Shown: positions 7,848 through 15,752 of the stretch, one piece after another
Layout: each line of letters begins with the position of its first letter
How positions within the stretch are numbered: the first letter of the stretch is position 1
From: Longibacter sp051155795
GTDB lineage: Bacteria > Bacteroidota > Rhodothermia > Rhodothermales > Salinibacteraceae
Direction: 5' to 3'
NCBI RefSeq assembly: GCF_051155795.1
Contig: NZ_DAXETW010000154.1
Coordinates: 1-40,250, forward strand
DNA: 40,250 bases
The notes under the pieces: model-generated
The model's database searches: none
The model's input: only the letters and a program-made list of their open reading frames with translations
Told to the model about the DNA's origin: nothing
Made by a program: the position numbers and the translations under genes

Positions 7848-8591
7848 ATGAACATGAATCAAGAAAAGAACGCCCCCCGCATTCTCGTTGTTGAAGACGA
7901 CAGCGAACTCAGCACCTCCCTGATGCTCTTCCTCGAGTCCGAGGACTACCGGGTAACGCTCGCCGAAGACGGTGAGACCGGCCGCGAGGAGGCTACTCGC
8001 CTTCCCGGGTACGACCTCATCGTGCTGGATGCCAAACTGCCAGATCGTAGCGGCTTCCAGGTCCTGCGCCAGGCTCGCACGGAGGGCGTGCAGACGCCGG
8101 TGCTAATGCTGACCGGGCTGGGCGATCACGAACACAAGATGCGGGGCTTCCACCTGGGCGCGGACGACTACCTGACGAAACCGTTCGCTACGGAGGAACT
8201 GCTCGCACGGATCGAAGCGTTGCTCCGCCGCGAGGCACAGGCGCACGATGAAGGTGGCATCTTCTACGTTGGCGGGCTTGAGATCGACCTTGATGAGCAC
8301 ACCGTGAAGCGCGACGGTTCGCCGGTCAATCTGACGGATCTCGAGCACGCCCTCCTGGAGTACCTGCTCCGTCGTCGCGGTCGCACCGCGACACGAGAAC
8401 AGATCCTGCGTGACGTGTGGGACCTGCCCGCGGAGGTCGAAACCCGCACCATCGACCGTCACGTAAACGCTCTGCGCGACGTGATGGACGGGACGGATGA
8501 AAAGTCATGGGCGATCCAGAGCGTATACGGAATCGGCTACAAGCTGGTCGGTGCCCGTCGCTCCAACACCAGCCCCGCCGCGACGGCGTAA
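7848..8591 (+). CDS. OmpR/PhoB-family response regulator
   Basis: This 247-residue protein has a receiver domain (residues 10-125) and a winged-helix DNA-binding domain (about 140-235). The receiver has the acidic pair Glu16/Asp17-Asp18, the phosphoacceptor Asp61 in IVLDAKLP, the switch Thr89 and Lys111 in TKPF. The effector domain has the TREQILRDVW recognition region, RTIDRHVNALR and the closing YGIGYKLV hairpin typical of OmpR proteins. The start is an ATG, with another ATG two codons later. No histidine kinase is adjacent, so it is an orphan regulator controlled by a distant kinase. It converges on a second OmpR-type gene and shares a hairpin with it. Confidence 0.93.
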   Translation: MNMNQEKNAPRILVVEDDSELSTSLMLFLESEDYRVTLAEDGETGREEATRLPGYDLIVLDAKLPDRSGFQVLRQARTEGVQTPVLMLTGLGDHEHKMRGFHLGADDYLTKPFATEELLARIEALLRREAQAHDEGGIFYVGGLEIDLDEHTVKRDGSPVNLTDLEHALLEYLLRRRGRTATREQILRDVWDLPAEVETRTIDRHVNALRDVMDGTDEKSWAIQSVYGIGYKLVGARRSNTSPAATA

Positions 8592-8620
8592 GCCAGGATC
8601 GTCGTAGCGGTAACGAACAC

Positions 8621-8672
8621 ATACAGAAAACGGGCGAGCGTCCCTTTCATGGACTGCTCGCCCGTTCTGTAT
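8621..8672. terminator. Bidirectional hairpin between convergent response regulator genes
   Basis: ACGGGCGAGC (8630-8639) is perfectly complementary to GCTCGCCCGT (8656-8665), with a 16-base loop. ATACAGA (8621-8627) pairs with TCTGTAT (8666-8672) beyond a two-A bulge, giving 17 base pairs in all. It lies in the 139-base gap between two converging genes, where a two-way intrinsic terminator is expected. There is no long U-tract, but both flanks are locally A/T-rich. Confidence 0.75.
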
Positions 8673-8730
8673 GCACGCCATCTGCGTGCGCGGTACGACC
8701 TGCCAGCGTCAGGTCACCGACGCGACGCGG

Positions 8731-9444
8731 TCAGCTCTTGTCCTCAAAGCGATATCCGATTCCGTAGACGGTTTCGATGTAGGTCGGGGCCGACGGGTCG
8801 GGTTCGATCTTCTTCCGGACCGACGCCATGTGCCGGTCGATCGTTCGGGTGATGATGTTTTCGTCGATGCCCCAGACATCGCGAAGAAGCTGCTTACGCG
8901 TGACCGTCCGCCCTTCATGCTGGATCAGGTAGCGGAGAATGTCGAACTCCAGCGCGGTGAAATTGATTTCTTCGTCCCCGCGATAGGCCTCGTGCGTTGT
9001 AAAGTTGACCTCCACATCGCCAATCTCGTACACGTCCATCGGGGCCTCCGATGGAGGCATCGTGCGCTGAAGGATCGCTTTGACGCGTGCCGCCAGCTCT
9101 TCGACGTTGAACGGCTTGGTGATGTAATCGTCCGCGCCGAGACCGAAGCCTTTCAGCTTGGACTCCTGCTCGCCACGAGCGGTGATCATCAGAACCGGGG
9201 CGCTGAAGCCCATTTCCTGCGATTCGCGCAACACCTCGAACCCGTCCTTCTTCGGGAGCATGACGTCCAGGAGGACCACGTCGCACGCCTCCATCTCCTC
9301 CATCTTCGTCAGAGCGTCGACGCCATCTTCTGCGGTATCGACATCGTATCCTTCGAGCTCAAAATACTCTTCCAGACCCATGAGGATGTCGGGGTCATCC
9401 TCGACAATGAGCATCTGGTAATTGCGATCCGTCGTCTTCGGCAT
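8731..9444 (-). CDS. OmpR/PhoB-family response regulator
   Basis: This 237-residue protein has a receiver domain with the acidic cluster VEDDPD (14-19), phosphoacceptor Asp60 in LLDVMLPKKDG, Thr88 in MITARG and Lys110 in TKPF. A linker leads to a winged-helix domain with TRKQLLRDVW, RTIDRHMASVR and the final YGIGYRF. It is acidic overall. The ATG at 9444 is the clear start. A Bacteroidota-like promoter candidate lies upstream at 9533-9562. No sensor kinase adjoins it. It is similar in layout to, but clearly diverged from, the regulator at 7848-8591, so this is not a recent duplication. Confidence 0.94.
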   Translation of the reverse strand: MPKTTDRNYQMLIVEDDPDILMGLEEYFELEGYDVDTAEDGVDALTKMEEMEACDVVLLDVMLPKKDGFEVLRESQEMGFSAPVLMITARGEQESKLKGFGLGADDYITKPFNVEELAARVKAILQRTMPPSEAPMDVYEIGDVEVNFTTHEAYRGDEEINFTALEFDILRYLIQHEGRTVTRKQLLRDVWGIDENIITRTIDRHMASVRKKIEPDPSAPTYIETVYGIGYRFEDKS

Positions 9445-9532
9445 AGAAGCGGGCGTGTGTTAAAATACTGGAGGTACGGACGACATCGGCGCGCGGTGGA
9501 CCGCCCTGGTTGACCGCGCAACGTGACGCGGA

Positions 9533-9562
9533 TCAATATAACAAACTTCGAACAGTAACCAA
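9533..9562 (-). promoter_or_regulatory. Candidate Bacteroidota-type promoter for the response regulator
   Basis: On the reverse strand TTG (9562-9560) is followed after 19 bases by TATATTGA (9540-9533). The Bacteroidota primary-sigma consensus is TTTG, 19-21 bases, TAnnTTTG, so the spacing fits and the downstream box is a partial match. The box ends 89 bases before the start codon of the regulator. Confidence 0.35.
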
Positions 9563-9656
9563 ATGGATCCCCATCCGCAAAGGGACCGCTCACGGATTGG
9601 TTACGACCGCTCCGTAGGTGGTCCACATTGCAGAGGGTGGTCTTGCGAGAATCCCT

Positions 9657-9675
9657 CGTTGATGGAGAATCAACG
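9657..9675. promoter_or_regulatory. Perfect 7-base inverted repeat upstream of the M42 peptidase gene
   Basis: CGTTGAT (9657-9663) and ATCAACG (9669-9675) flank a five-base spacer, 70 bases before the start codon. It may be an operator or a 5'-leader hairpin. No T-tract follows. Confidence 0.35.
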
Positions 9676-9745
9676 CGCCGCGTGTCAGCATACACAGTAT
9701 CTACGAATCACCTGTCCCCATTCTTTCGATTGACCGCTGGTGCGC

Positions 9746-10816
9746 ATGACGAACGACGCGAAAACGTTTCTCTTCGACCTTCTCGACACCCCGAGCCCCA
9801 CGGGATTTGAAGCCGCCGGACAACGAGTCTGGGCCGACTACGTGCGCGGCTTCGCCGATGAGGTGAACAGCGATGCGTATGGAACGGCCTGGGCATCGGT
9901 CTCCGGAAGCGCTGGCGATGCCCCGTCGGTCATGTTCGACGCCCACGTCGACGAGATCGGCTATATGATCAGCCACATCACCGACGAAGGATTCATCTAC
10001 GTGAATCGAATCGGCGGCTCCGATCGTGCCATCGCGCGCGGTCAGCGGGTGCGCATCCTGGGCAACGACGGTGCCGTACTCGGGGTGGTGGGCAACACGG
10101 CCATTCATCTCCGCGACAAGGAAGACACCGCGATCCCGGAGGTCCATGAGCTCTTCGTTGACATCGGGGCGTCGAGCGGGGACGAGGTCAGGGACCGGGG
10201 CCTACGGGTCGGGCATCCGATGGTGATGGACGTCGCGCCGGCCGACCTGACGGATACGCGGATTACTTGCCGAGCGATCGACAACCGTCTGGGCGGCTTC
10301 ATCATTGCACAGGCGCTCGAACGGCTCGCGGGCGACCGGCCGGCCTGGACCGTCCACGCTGCCAACTCGGTCCAGGAAGAAATCGGCGGGCACGGTGCCC
10401 AGATGATCACGCACCGCCTTAACCCCGACGCGGCGATTGTCTTTGACGTAACCCACTCGACCGACTCCCCCGGCATCGACGCCACGCAGCACAGCGATAT
10501 CAAGATCGGGAAGGGGCCGACGGTCACCCATGGCACGTCGAACCATCCGGACCTCGTGGACCGCGTCGTCGAGGTCGCCGACGCGAATGATATTCCGCTC
10601 CAGCACGAGCCGAGCTCTCGCCGCACCGGCACCGACACTGACTCCATCTTCAAGACCCGGCAGGGCGTTCCGAGCGTCCTCCTGTCCGTTCCGCTGCGCT
10701 ACATGCATTCGACCGTCGAGATCATCGACACCGAGGATGTGGAGCATTGCATCCAGCTCTACGTGGAGGTCACCCGCTCGCTGCAGGCAGACGAGTCATT
10801 CCACGTCACGATTTAA
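9746..10816 (+). CDS. M42 family (FrvX/YsdC-like) metallo-aminopeptidase
   Basis: M42 enzymes are cytosolic, usually dodecameric TET aminopeptidases with two metal ions that trim peptides. The 356-residue protein shows the first metal His and catalytic Asp in AHVDEIG (near residue 70), the bridging Asp in AIDNRLGG (near 175), the catalytic Glu pair in QEEIGGHGA (near 210), a metal Asp in VFDVTHS (near 232), and the last metal His in RYMHS near residue 320. The small insertion domain between the metal motifs (VRILGND to LRVGHPMV) is also typical. I prefer ATG 9746; an in-frame GTG two codons earlier at 9740 is also possible. It converges on the DAHP synthase gene. Confidence 0.92.
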   Translation: MTNDAKTFLFDLLDTPSPTGFEAAGQRVWADYVRGFADEVNSDAYGTAWASVSGSAGDAPSVMFDAHVDEIGYMISHITDEGFIYVNRIGGSDRAIARGQRVRILGNDGAVLGVVGNTAIHLRDKEDTAIPEVHELFVDIGASSGDEVRDRGLRVGHPMVMDVAPADLTDTRITCRAIDNRLGGFIIAQALERLAGDRPAWTVHAANSVQEEIGGHGAQMITHRLNPDAAIVFDVTHSTDSPGIDATQHSDIKIGKGPTVTHGTSNHPDLVDRVVEVADANDIPLQHEPSSRRTGTDTDSIFKTRQGVPSVLLSVPLRYMHSTVEIIDTEDVEHCIQLYVEVTRSLQADESFHVTI

Positions 10817-10876
10817 CGACCGGCCGGGGTCGTGAGGGGGGGCAGGGGGTGAATGTGAGTGCGTTTGCACGTGTGC

Positions 10877-10910
10877 GGCTCTACAGGCGCGAGGGCTCTA
10901 CAGGCGCGAG
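10877..10910. repeat. Perfect 17-base tandem duplication
   Basis: GGCTCTACAGGCGCGAG occurs twice in a row, at 10877-10893 and 10894-10910, in the 165-base gap between the converging peptidase and DAHP synthase genes. It is probably a slippage duplication; no function is evident. Confidence 0.8.
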
Positions 10911-10967
10911 TATGACAAAGCACAAACGATCCAACGCACGACCCTACATCCGCACGCCCGCCTGTTC

Positions 10968-11010
10968 ACCCTTTCCCCCTTTCACCCTCTCCCCCCTTCA
11001 CCCATCCCCC
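10968..11010. repeat. Pyrimidine-rich TTCACCC(T) tract at the DAHP synthase 3' end
   Basis: Forward-strand units TTCACCCTTTCCCC, TTTCACCCTCTCC and CTTCACCCATCC follow each other. The reverse-strand DAHP synthase gene reads into the tract, which encodes its Gly-rich final residues (MGEGGRG) and supplies its TGA stop at 10984-10982. A similar tract lies at the recG 3' end at the left edge of the window. Confidence 0.6.
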
Positions 11011-12379
11011 GCGTCCGCTCGCGCTTTAGTCCGCCGTTTCGGGCTTTTCGGACCACGCTGAAGGCCATCTCCAGCGTCTGCTCGTAGTTCAGTCGCGGGT
11101 CGACGTGGGATTTGTAGGCCCGTTCCAGGTCCGTCTCCTGCAGGCCGCGCGCACCGCCGATACATTCCGTGACATTTTCGCCGGTCAGTTCGAAGTGAAC
11201 ACCGCCGAGAATCGACCCCTCGGACGTGTGAATGTCGAACGCTTGCTCCAGCTCTCTGAGGATGTTGGCGAACCGGCGCGTCTTGATCCCGCCGTTCGTT
11301 TTCTCCGTGTTGCCGTGCATCGGATCGCAGATCCACAGGACCGGATGGCCCGTCGCCTGCACGGCCTCGAGAAGGGGTGGGAGACGATCCCCGATCTGGT
11401 CGGCGCCAAACCGGGTGATGAGCGCCAGGCGACCGGGCTCTTTCTCTGGGTCCAGATGCGCCACCAGCGACGTCAGCTTCTCACGCGACATATTCGGCCC
11501 CACCTTTAGGCCGATCGGATTTGCGAGACCTCGCATGTATTCGACGTGCGCACCGTCCAGCTGATTGGTTCGCTTGCCGATCCACGGAAAGTGTGTACCC
11601 AGGTTATAGGCACCCTGGTTATGCGGAACCGTCCGCGTCAGCGCCTCCTCATACGGCAGCAGCAAGGCCTCGTGGCTGGTGTAGAACGTCACCCGATCCA
11701 TCGAGTCGGCCCGGCGACCGGCAACCACATCGAGAAAGCCGAGGGTGTCCTCGATCGACTCAACGATCGCGTGATACTCGTCGGCGAGGGGCGAGTGTTG
11801 CATGAAGTCCAGATCCCAGTACTCCGGATGACGCAGGTCGGCAAATCCGCCTTCCACGAGCGAGCGGACCAGGTTCAGCGTGAGGCCGGACTTCATGTAG
11901 GCACGCTTCAGTCGTCTCGGATCCGGCACGCGCGCCTCTTCGGTAAAGGCCGGGTCGTTGATGATGTCTCCTCGGTAGCTCGGGAGCGTCGTGCCATCGC
12001 GGGTTTCCGTGTCCGACGACCTCGGCTTGGCGTACTGACCGGCGAACCGCCCGACGCGGACGACCCGCTTGTTGAGGCCGTACGTCAGAATCAGGCTCGT
12101 CTGCAGCATGATCTTGAGCCGGCTCGTGATGACGTCGGCCGTGCAGTCTGCGAACGACTCGGCACAGTCGCCGCCCTGCAACACGAAGCGCTCGCCCTGG
12201 GCTGCACGGGCCAGCTCCGCTTTCAGATTCTCGACCTCCCACGACGTAATCAGCGGAGGAAGCGTCTGAAGGTGACCGAGAACGTCCTGAAGTTCGTCTT
12301 TGTTTTCGTACGTGGGTTGCTGCCGGGCGTCGTGGGACCGCCAGGACGACGGACTCCACGACTGAACAGAGGTGGGCAT
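10982..12379 (-). CDS. Class II 3-deoxy-7-phosphoheptulonate (DAHP) synthase
   Basis: The enzyme condenses phosphoenolpyruvate and erythrose 4-phosphate, the first step of the shikimate pathway. The 465-residue length and motifs are those of the plant/mycobacterial class II type: metal Cys in QGGDCAESF near residue 70, RVGRFAGQYAKPRS near 105, YTSHEALLLPYE, KVGPNMS, metal His in CDPMHGNT near 350, metal Glu in FELTGENVTEC near 395, and SHVDPRLNYEQTLE with the last metal Asp. I chose ATG 12379; the frame extends a further 18 codons upstream without family resemblance. The last residues (RTRGMGEGGRG) come from a simple-repeat tract and are not a family feature. No other aromatic-pathway gene is nearby. 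Confidence 0.95.
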   Translation of the reverse strand: MPTSVQSWSPSSWRSHDARQQPTYENKDELQDVLGHLQTLPPLITSWEVENLKAELARAAQGERFVLQGGDCAESFADCTADVITSRLKIMLQTSLILTYGLNKRVVRVGRFAGQYAKPRSSDTETRDGTTLPSYRGDIINDPAFTEEARVPDPRRLKRAYMKSGLTLNLVRSLVEGGFADLRHPEYWDLDFMQHSPLADEYHAIVESIEDTLGFLDVVAGRRADSMDRVTFYTSHEALLLPYEEALTRTVPHNQGAYNLGTHFPWIGKRTNQLDGAHVEYMRGLANPIGLKVGPNMSREKLTSLVAHLDPEKEPGRLALITRFGADQIGDRLPPLLEAVQATGHPVLWICDPMHGNTEKTNGGIKTRRFANILRELEQAFDIHTSEGSILGGVHFELTGENVTECIGGARGLQETDLERAYKSHVDPRLNYEQTLEMAFSVVRKARNGGLKRERTRGMGEGGRG

Positions 12380-12538
12380 GTTGGGCGTTGAGACAGGGGT
12401 GCAGAGGGGGAATGCGATGCGCCACGGAGTCACGTCCGTGCCGACAGGGGATGGCGGCGTACGACGCAGGCAGGCTCCGCGTTTCCCCGGAGGCCTGCCT
12501 GCACGACGCTCCTGCTGGTACGCGGTCGAAGTCGCGCC

Positions 12539-13423
12539 CTACTGAAAGGAGATCGAGATCTCTTCCTTCGTCTCAACTGTTACACCGGGAAGCCCGGAAA
12601 TCGCCTCCGGATCCGCGTTTTCTTGATCGCCCAAAATCATAAAGGACTTGAGCGCGGATGTATCTCGCACCATCTCTTCGAAGTTGAGGTCGAACAGCGT
12701 CACCTCGCCGCCTGCCACGTGCGACGCGTTGGTCTCCACAATGTCGCCGTCGATCTGAATGGCCACCCGGAAGCGGGCGTCGCGGAGCATCATCTGGACC
12801 ATCCGCATTTCCTGGGGGTCCATCGCGGAGGTGTCCGTTGCCAGGTCCACGTCGGCATTCATTTCGGCATCGTCGCCCTGCTCCTTATCATGCGGCATGC
12901 GAATCGTAAGCGTGGCAGGCGATCCAGCCGTGAACTCAAGATTGAGGTCCTCCAGCATGCCTGACAGATCCCCGCCTCCGGGCCCGTCCTCCATGTCCGG
13001 CTGCTCAACGTTGTCCGGCATGACGTCCCCGGGATTGGGCGTAAACGTGACGTTGCGAATATCGGAAAACGTGTAGACGCTTTCATACCCCTTCCCGCTC
13101 ATGTTGTCGATCATGGTGACGGACGCCAGCTCGGCACCGGAATACGCGCCGGAGTTGCGAACCGACTCCTCCGAAAACAGCGACAGGTCGGCCGTGCCGG
13201 AGGTGTCCTGCTCCTGCATCGACTCCATCATCGCAGCCATCTGGGCGCTGAGCACCACCCTCTCGCGAATCTCTCCCGATCCGTCCGGGCGAAGCGTAAG
13301 CGTACTCTCCAGGTTCATGCAGCCGGTCGCGACGACCACTGCAAGGGCGATCATTACCAGACGGGCAAGTCCGTGCGGTTGGGATCCGACACCGTGAGTC
13401 CGTTCGTTCATCAGTTCGTCCAT
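12539..13423 (-). CDS. Predicted lipoprotein, LppM-like layout
   Basis: This 294-residue protein has a lipoprotein signal: an Arg-containing start, the hydrophobic stretch LVMIALAVVV, and lipobox VATGC with Cys near residue 35. Mature MNLESTLTLRPDGSGEI begins a beta-strand pattern seen in exported proteins of the LppM/DUF3153 kind, where the membrane-anchored domain begins with a similar strand (x-l-x-v-x-x-D-G-s-g). The middle is rich in Met, Asp and Gln, and there is a Gly/Pro/Asp linker near residue 150. It ends in a strand-rich part (VTVETKEEISISFQ). The function is unknown, and the LppM resemblance is a pattern impression, not an alignment. ATG 13423 is used; ATG 13411 is equally possible. 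A SnoaL-like gene lies 79 bases upstream. Confidence 0.78.
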   Translation of the reverse strand: MDELMNERTHGVGSQPHGLARLVMIALAVVVATGCMNLESTLTLRPDGSGEIRERVVLSAQMAAMMESMQEQDTSGTADLSLFSEESVRNSGAYSGAELASVTMIDNMSGKGYESVYTFSDIRNVTFTPNPGDVMPDNVEQPDMEDGPGGGDLSGMLEDLNLEFTAGSPATLTIRMPHDKEQGDDAEMNADVDLATDTSAMDPQEMRMVQMMLRDARFRVAIQIDGDIVETNASHVAGGEVTLFDLNFEEMVRDTSALKSFMILGDQENADPEAISGLPGVTVETKEEISISFQ

Positions 13424-13502
13424 TCAAGGAAAAGGGGCGCGTTGCGGGGCAAGGTCGCTCCTGAACGTGTCGATCGCAACTCACAATGCGTTTTGATGCC
13501 GC

Positions 13503-13964
13503 TCATGGGCCGCTGGCGACGTGGGATTCGGGAAGCGACACGTGCGTCTGCGCCAACAGCCACTGCCCCTCGTCCTTTTTCAACACACCCGTGAATCGCG
13601 CACCGAACCAGGACTGGGCGCCGTGACTCGACCGAATCTCCGCATCCAGCAGGTGGGAGTACCAGGCGACATCGCCGGCGGGGCTGACGTGGACGGCAAG
13701 ATCGCGTATCGTCGCCTCGTAGACGTCGAGACTCTCGAACTGCTCGATGGTATCGGCGTGAAGGTGACTCCATCCACGCCAGATTTCGTCCGTGTCTGTT
13801 CCGATATGGACCGCGTCCGGATCGTGGGCCGTGATACGCTCCATCTGATCGAGGTCTTGCCGGTTCATGGCGTCGAAGAACGCGACAATCGTATCCGACA
13901 CCTCCTTCACGAGATAGGAGGGAGTACGGGTGGCTGCGGTCGATTCGACGGTCGGGCGGGACAT
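13503..13964 (-). CDS. SnoaL-like / NTF2-fold protein
   Basis: This 153-residue protein has the layout of a SnoaL-like (DUF4440/SnoaL_3) domain: a helical start (VSDTIVAFFDAMNRQDLDQMERIT), the HIGTDTDEIWRGW turn, a helix with a strand pair (LDVYEATIRDLAVHVSPAGDVAWYSHLLD) and the final strands (ARFTGVLKKDEGQWLLAQTHVSLPE). Such proteins are small alpha+beta barrels found as enzymes, binding proteins or calcium-kinase-like association domains. Substrate and role cannot be inferred. It has no signal peptide, so it is probably cytosolic. It stands between a lipoprotein and a photolyase gene on the same strand, 176 bases from the latter, and is unlikely to be part of a defined pathway with either. 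Confidence 0.85.
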   Translation of the reverse strand: MSRPTVESTAATRTPSYLVKEVSDTIVAFFDAMNRQDLDQMERITAHDPDAVHIGTDTDEIWRGWSHLHADTIEQFESLDVYEATIRDLAVHVSPAGDVAWYSHLLDAEIRSSHGAQSWFGARFTGVLKKDEGQWLLAQTHVSLPESHVASGP

Positions 13965-14054
13965 AAATCGGGAATGGGATGATTCTCTATTATGCGAAGT
14001 GGCACCGGTCCGCGGCGGTCGTGGACATCGTCTAACAGGCTGCGCAGACCGAGT

Positions 14055-14095
14055 CTTTCGTCAACCGCCGCTCCAGCACGAGAGTTCGACGAAAG
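14055..14095. repeat. Perfect 8-base inverted repeat downstream of the photolyase gene
   Basis: CTTTCGTC (14055-14062) and GACGAAAG (14088-14095) enclose a 25-base loop, in the spacer after the photolyase stop. It could be a weak terminator for the photolyase transcript, but no T-tract follows in either direction. Confidence 0.35.
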
Positions 14096-14140
14096 CACGG
14101 GCATCCCCTCTCTGCCTGTTACCCTGCTGGACGCCGACGC

Positions 14141-15574
14141 CTATCCCTCGGTCACGTCATATCGTCCGTAGCCGTTAGCCTTTGCCGCCTCCCTCGCCGT
14201 CGCATAGGTCTCCTTCGCCCGCTGATAGGCAGTCCCGTGATCAACGATGGGCGCCGGGTAGTCGGAGGCCTGCGCCGAAAAGTCGGTCGCATCCCCGCTC
14301 GTCAGCAGGTCGGCCGACACGTCGCGGAGTTCAGGCACCCAGTGGCGGACGTATTCCGCTCCCTTGTCATACTTCTCCACCTGAGTGTACGGGTTGAACA
14401 TGCGCATCGGGATGGAATCGAGCCCGACGGACGCGGACCACTGCCAGTTACCATTGTTGACGCTGGGGTCGTAGTCCAGCAGGTGACGCGCGAAAAACCG
14501 CTCCCCGTGGCGCCAGTCGATCCGAAGATGCTTCGTAAGAAAGGACGCCACGGTCATTCGCGCCCGATTGTGCATGTACCCGGTGGTAACGAGTTCACGC
14601 ATCCCCGCATCAACAATCGGGAAGCCCGTTTTCCCCTCGCACCACCGCTGCCAGTCCTCCGGAGCGTCGCGCCAGTCGATGAACCGGTCCTTCGGTCGGA
14701 TGGCCTGACCAAAAACGGAGGGGAAGTGGTAGGCGAAGTGCGTGTAGAAATCGCGCCAGAGAAGCTGACTGTTGAGCTTGTGTCGCGGTCCCCATTCACG
14801 CCGGATGGCGTGATACACCTCGCGCGGTGAGACCGTCCCGAACTTCAGCGCCGCCGAGCACCGGGTTGCCTGGCCGTAGGCATCCATCCGATGCCGCTTC
14901 TTCGAGTAGTAGCGGTACTCGTCCATCCGATCAAGCACCTGCAGGGCATCCTCCCGGCGACCGCTCACTTTCAGGTCGGCATTGGGGTCGGGCCGATAGG
15001 CCTCGAGCGCCACGGTTTCGACGGAACCATCGCGGGTCTCCCAGTGCGGGGCATCAACGGAGACGGGAGCCGGAATCTCGACCTGCCGCGCAGCCTTTCG
15101 AAAGTGGCTGTAGACGAAAAACGGGTCTCCGCTCTGAGAAACGACCTCTTCCGGCTCGGTTAGGAGCACGTTCGGCTCTGCGTGAAAGTCGACTCCGTGA
15201 CGCTCCGCGGTCTCCGCCAGCGCATGATCCCGTTGCTGACCGAACGGCGTGTAGTCGCGGCTCACGTACACAGCGTCCACCGTTCCGCCCTGTAGCAACG
15301 CGTCGAGCACGTCGGACGCGTGGCCACCAAACACGTAGAGCCGGCCGCCCCGCTGCTCAAGGTCGCTCGCAAGATCAGTCAGGGCCGATGTAAGCACCTC
15401 GAACGCATTTGGCGAGAAGTACTCATTCTCGTCCGCACTCGCCTGACAGGGATCGAAGATGAATGCGGGGATGATGCTTCGGGAAGCCGCACATGCCGAC
15501 TTCAAGGAGCGGTTGTCATGCACCCGCAGATCCCGACGGAAGAGGAACAGGCTGCGACGGTACCGGGATGCCAT
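14141..15574 (-). CDS. phrB: Cryptochrome/DNA photolyase family protein (class I-like)
   Basis: Photolyases use blue light and reduced FAD to split UV pyrimidine dimers. The 477-residue protein has the N-terminal antenna (Rossmann-like) domain opening with SLFLFRRDLRVHDN, then the helical FAD domain with RCSAALKFGTVSPREVY, LLWRDFYTHFAYHFP, GKTGFPIVDAGMREL, GYMHNRARM, the Trp-bearing LRIDWRHGERFF and NNGNWQWSASVG, and SIPMRMFNPYTQVEKYD. The Trp residues in DWQRW, RIDWRH and NGNWQW fit the electron-transfer triad. ATG 15574 is chosen, as the upstream frame (to 16006) is antisense to the next gene and has no homology. CPD photolyase is the likeliest role, but a cryptochrome cannot be excluded. 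It is divergent from the T9SS protein gene; a palindrome at 15655-15664 lies between. Confidence 0.92.
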   Translation of the reverse strand: MASRYRRSLFLFRRDLRVHDNRSLKSACAASRSIIPAFIFDPCQASADENEYFSPNAFEVLTSALTDLASDLEQRGGRLYVFGGHASDVLDALLQGGTVDAVYVSRDYTPFGQQRDHALAETAERHGVDFHAEPNVLLTEPEEVVSQSGDPFFVYSHFRKAARQVEIPAPVSVDAPHWETRDGSVETVALEAYRPDPNADLKVSGRREDALQVLDRMDEYRYYSKKRHRMDAYGQATRCSAALKFGTVSPREVYHAIRREWGPRHKLNSQLLWRDFYTHFAYHFPSVFGQAIRPKDRFIDWRDAPEDWQRWCEGKTGFPIVDAGMRELVTTGYMHNRARMTVASFLTKHLRIDWRHGERFFARHLLDYDPSVNNGNWQWSASVGLDSIPMRMFNPYTQVEKYDKGAEYVRHWVPELRDVSADLLTSGDATDFSAQASDYPAPIVDHGTAYQRAKETYATAREAAKANGYGRYDVTEG

Positions 15575-15653
15575 GCTGAAAAGAAATGAGGAGGAAGAGG
15601 GTGGGTGTCTCAGCGGATGTTTCACTGTATGGCTAACGAGACACGCACGAGCG

Positions 15654-15674
15654 GGTTCATGAACGATTTGAACC
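15654..15674. promoter_or_regulatory. Palindromic site between photolyase and T9SS-protein genes
   Basis: GTTCATGAAC (15655-15664) is a perfect 10-base palindrome, and GGTTCA (15654-15659) is also inversely repeated by TGAACC (15669-15674). It lies 80 bases from the photolyase start and 89 from the secreted-protein start. It is operator-like; the regulator is unknown. Confidence 0.35.
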
Positions 15675-15752
15675 AAAAAAAGACACAGAGCGAGGCACAG
15701 GTCTTGTACCATGTATGGGTCCTCGCGGTCGCCACCACACGTCCAAACGTCC

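Larger units (their letters stand above)
9445..9745. other. Divergent spacer between a response regulator and an M42 peptidase gene
   Basis: No gene is seen in this 301-base spacer. It holds a candidate reverse-strand promoter (9533-9562) and an inverted repeat (9657-9675) nearer the peptidase. GTGGACC near 9497 and GGTCCAC near 9620 form a distant inverted pair of unclear meaning. Confidence 0.5.

Noticed and set aside
8671..9513. Forward-strand open frame of about 280 codons
   Set aside because: It is antisense to the second response regulator and lacks any recognisable domain.
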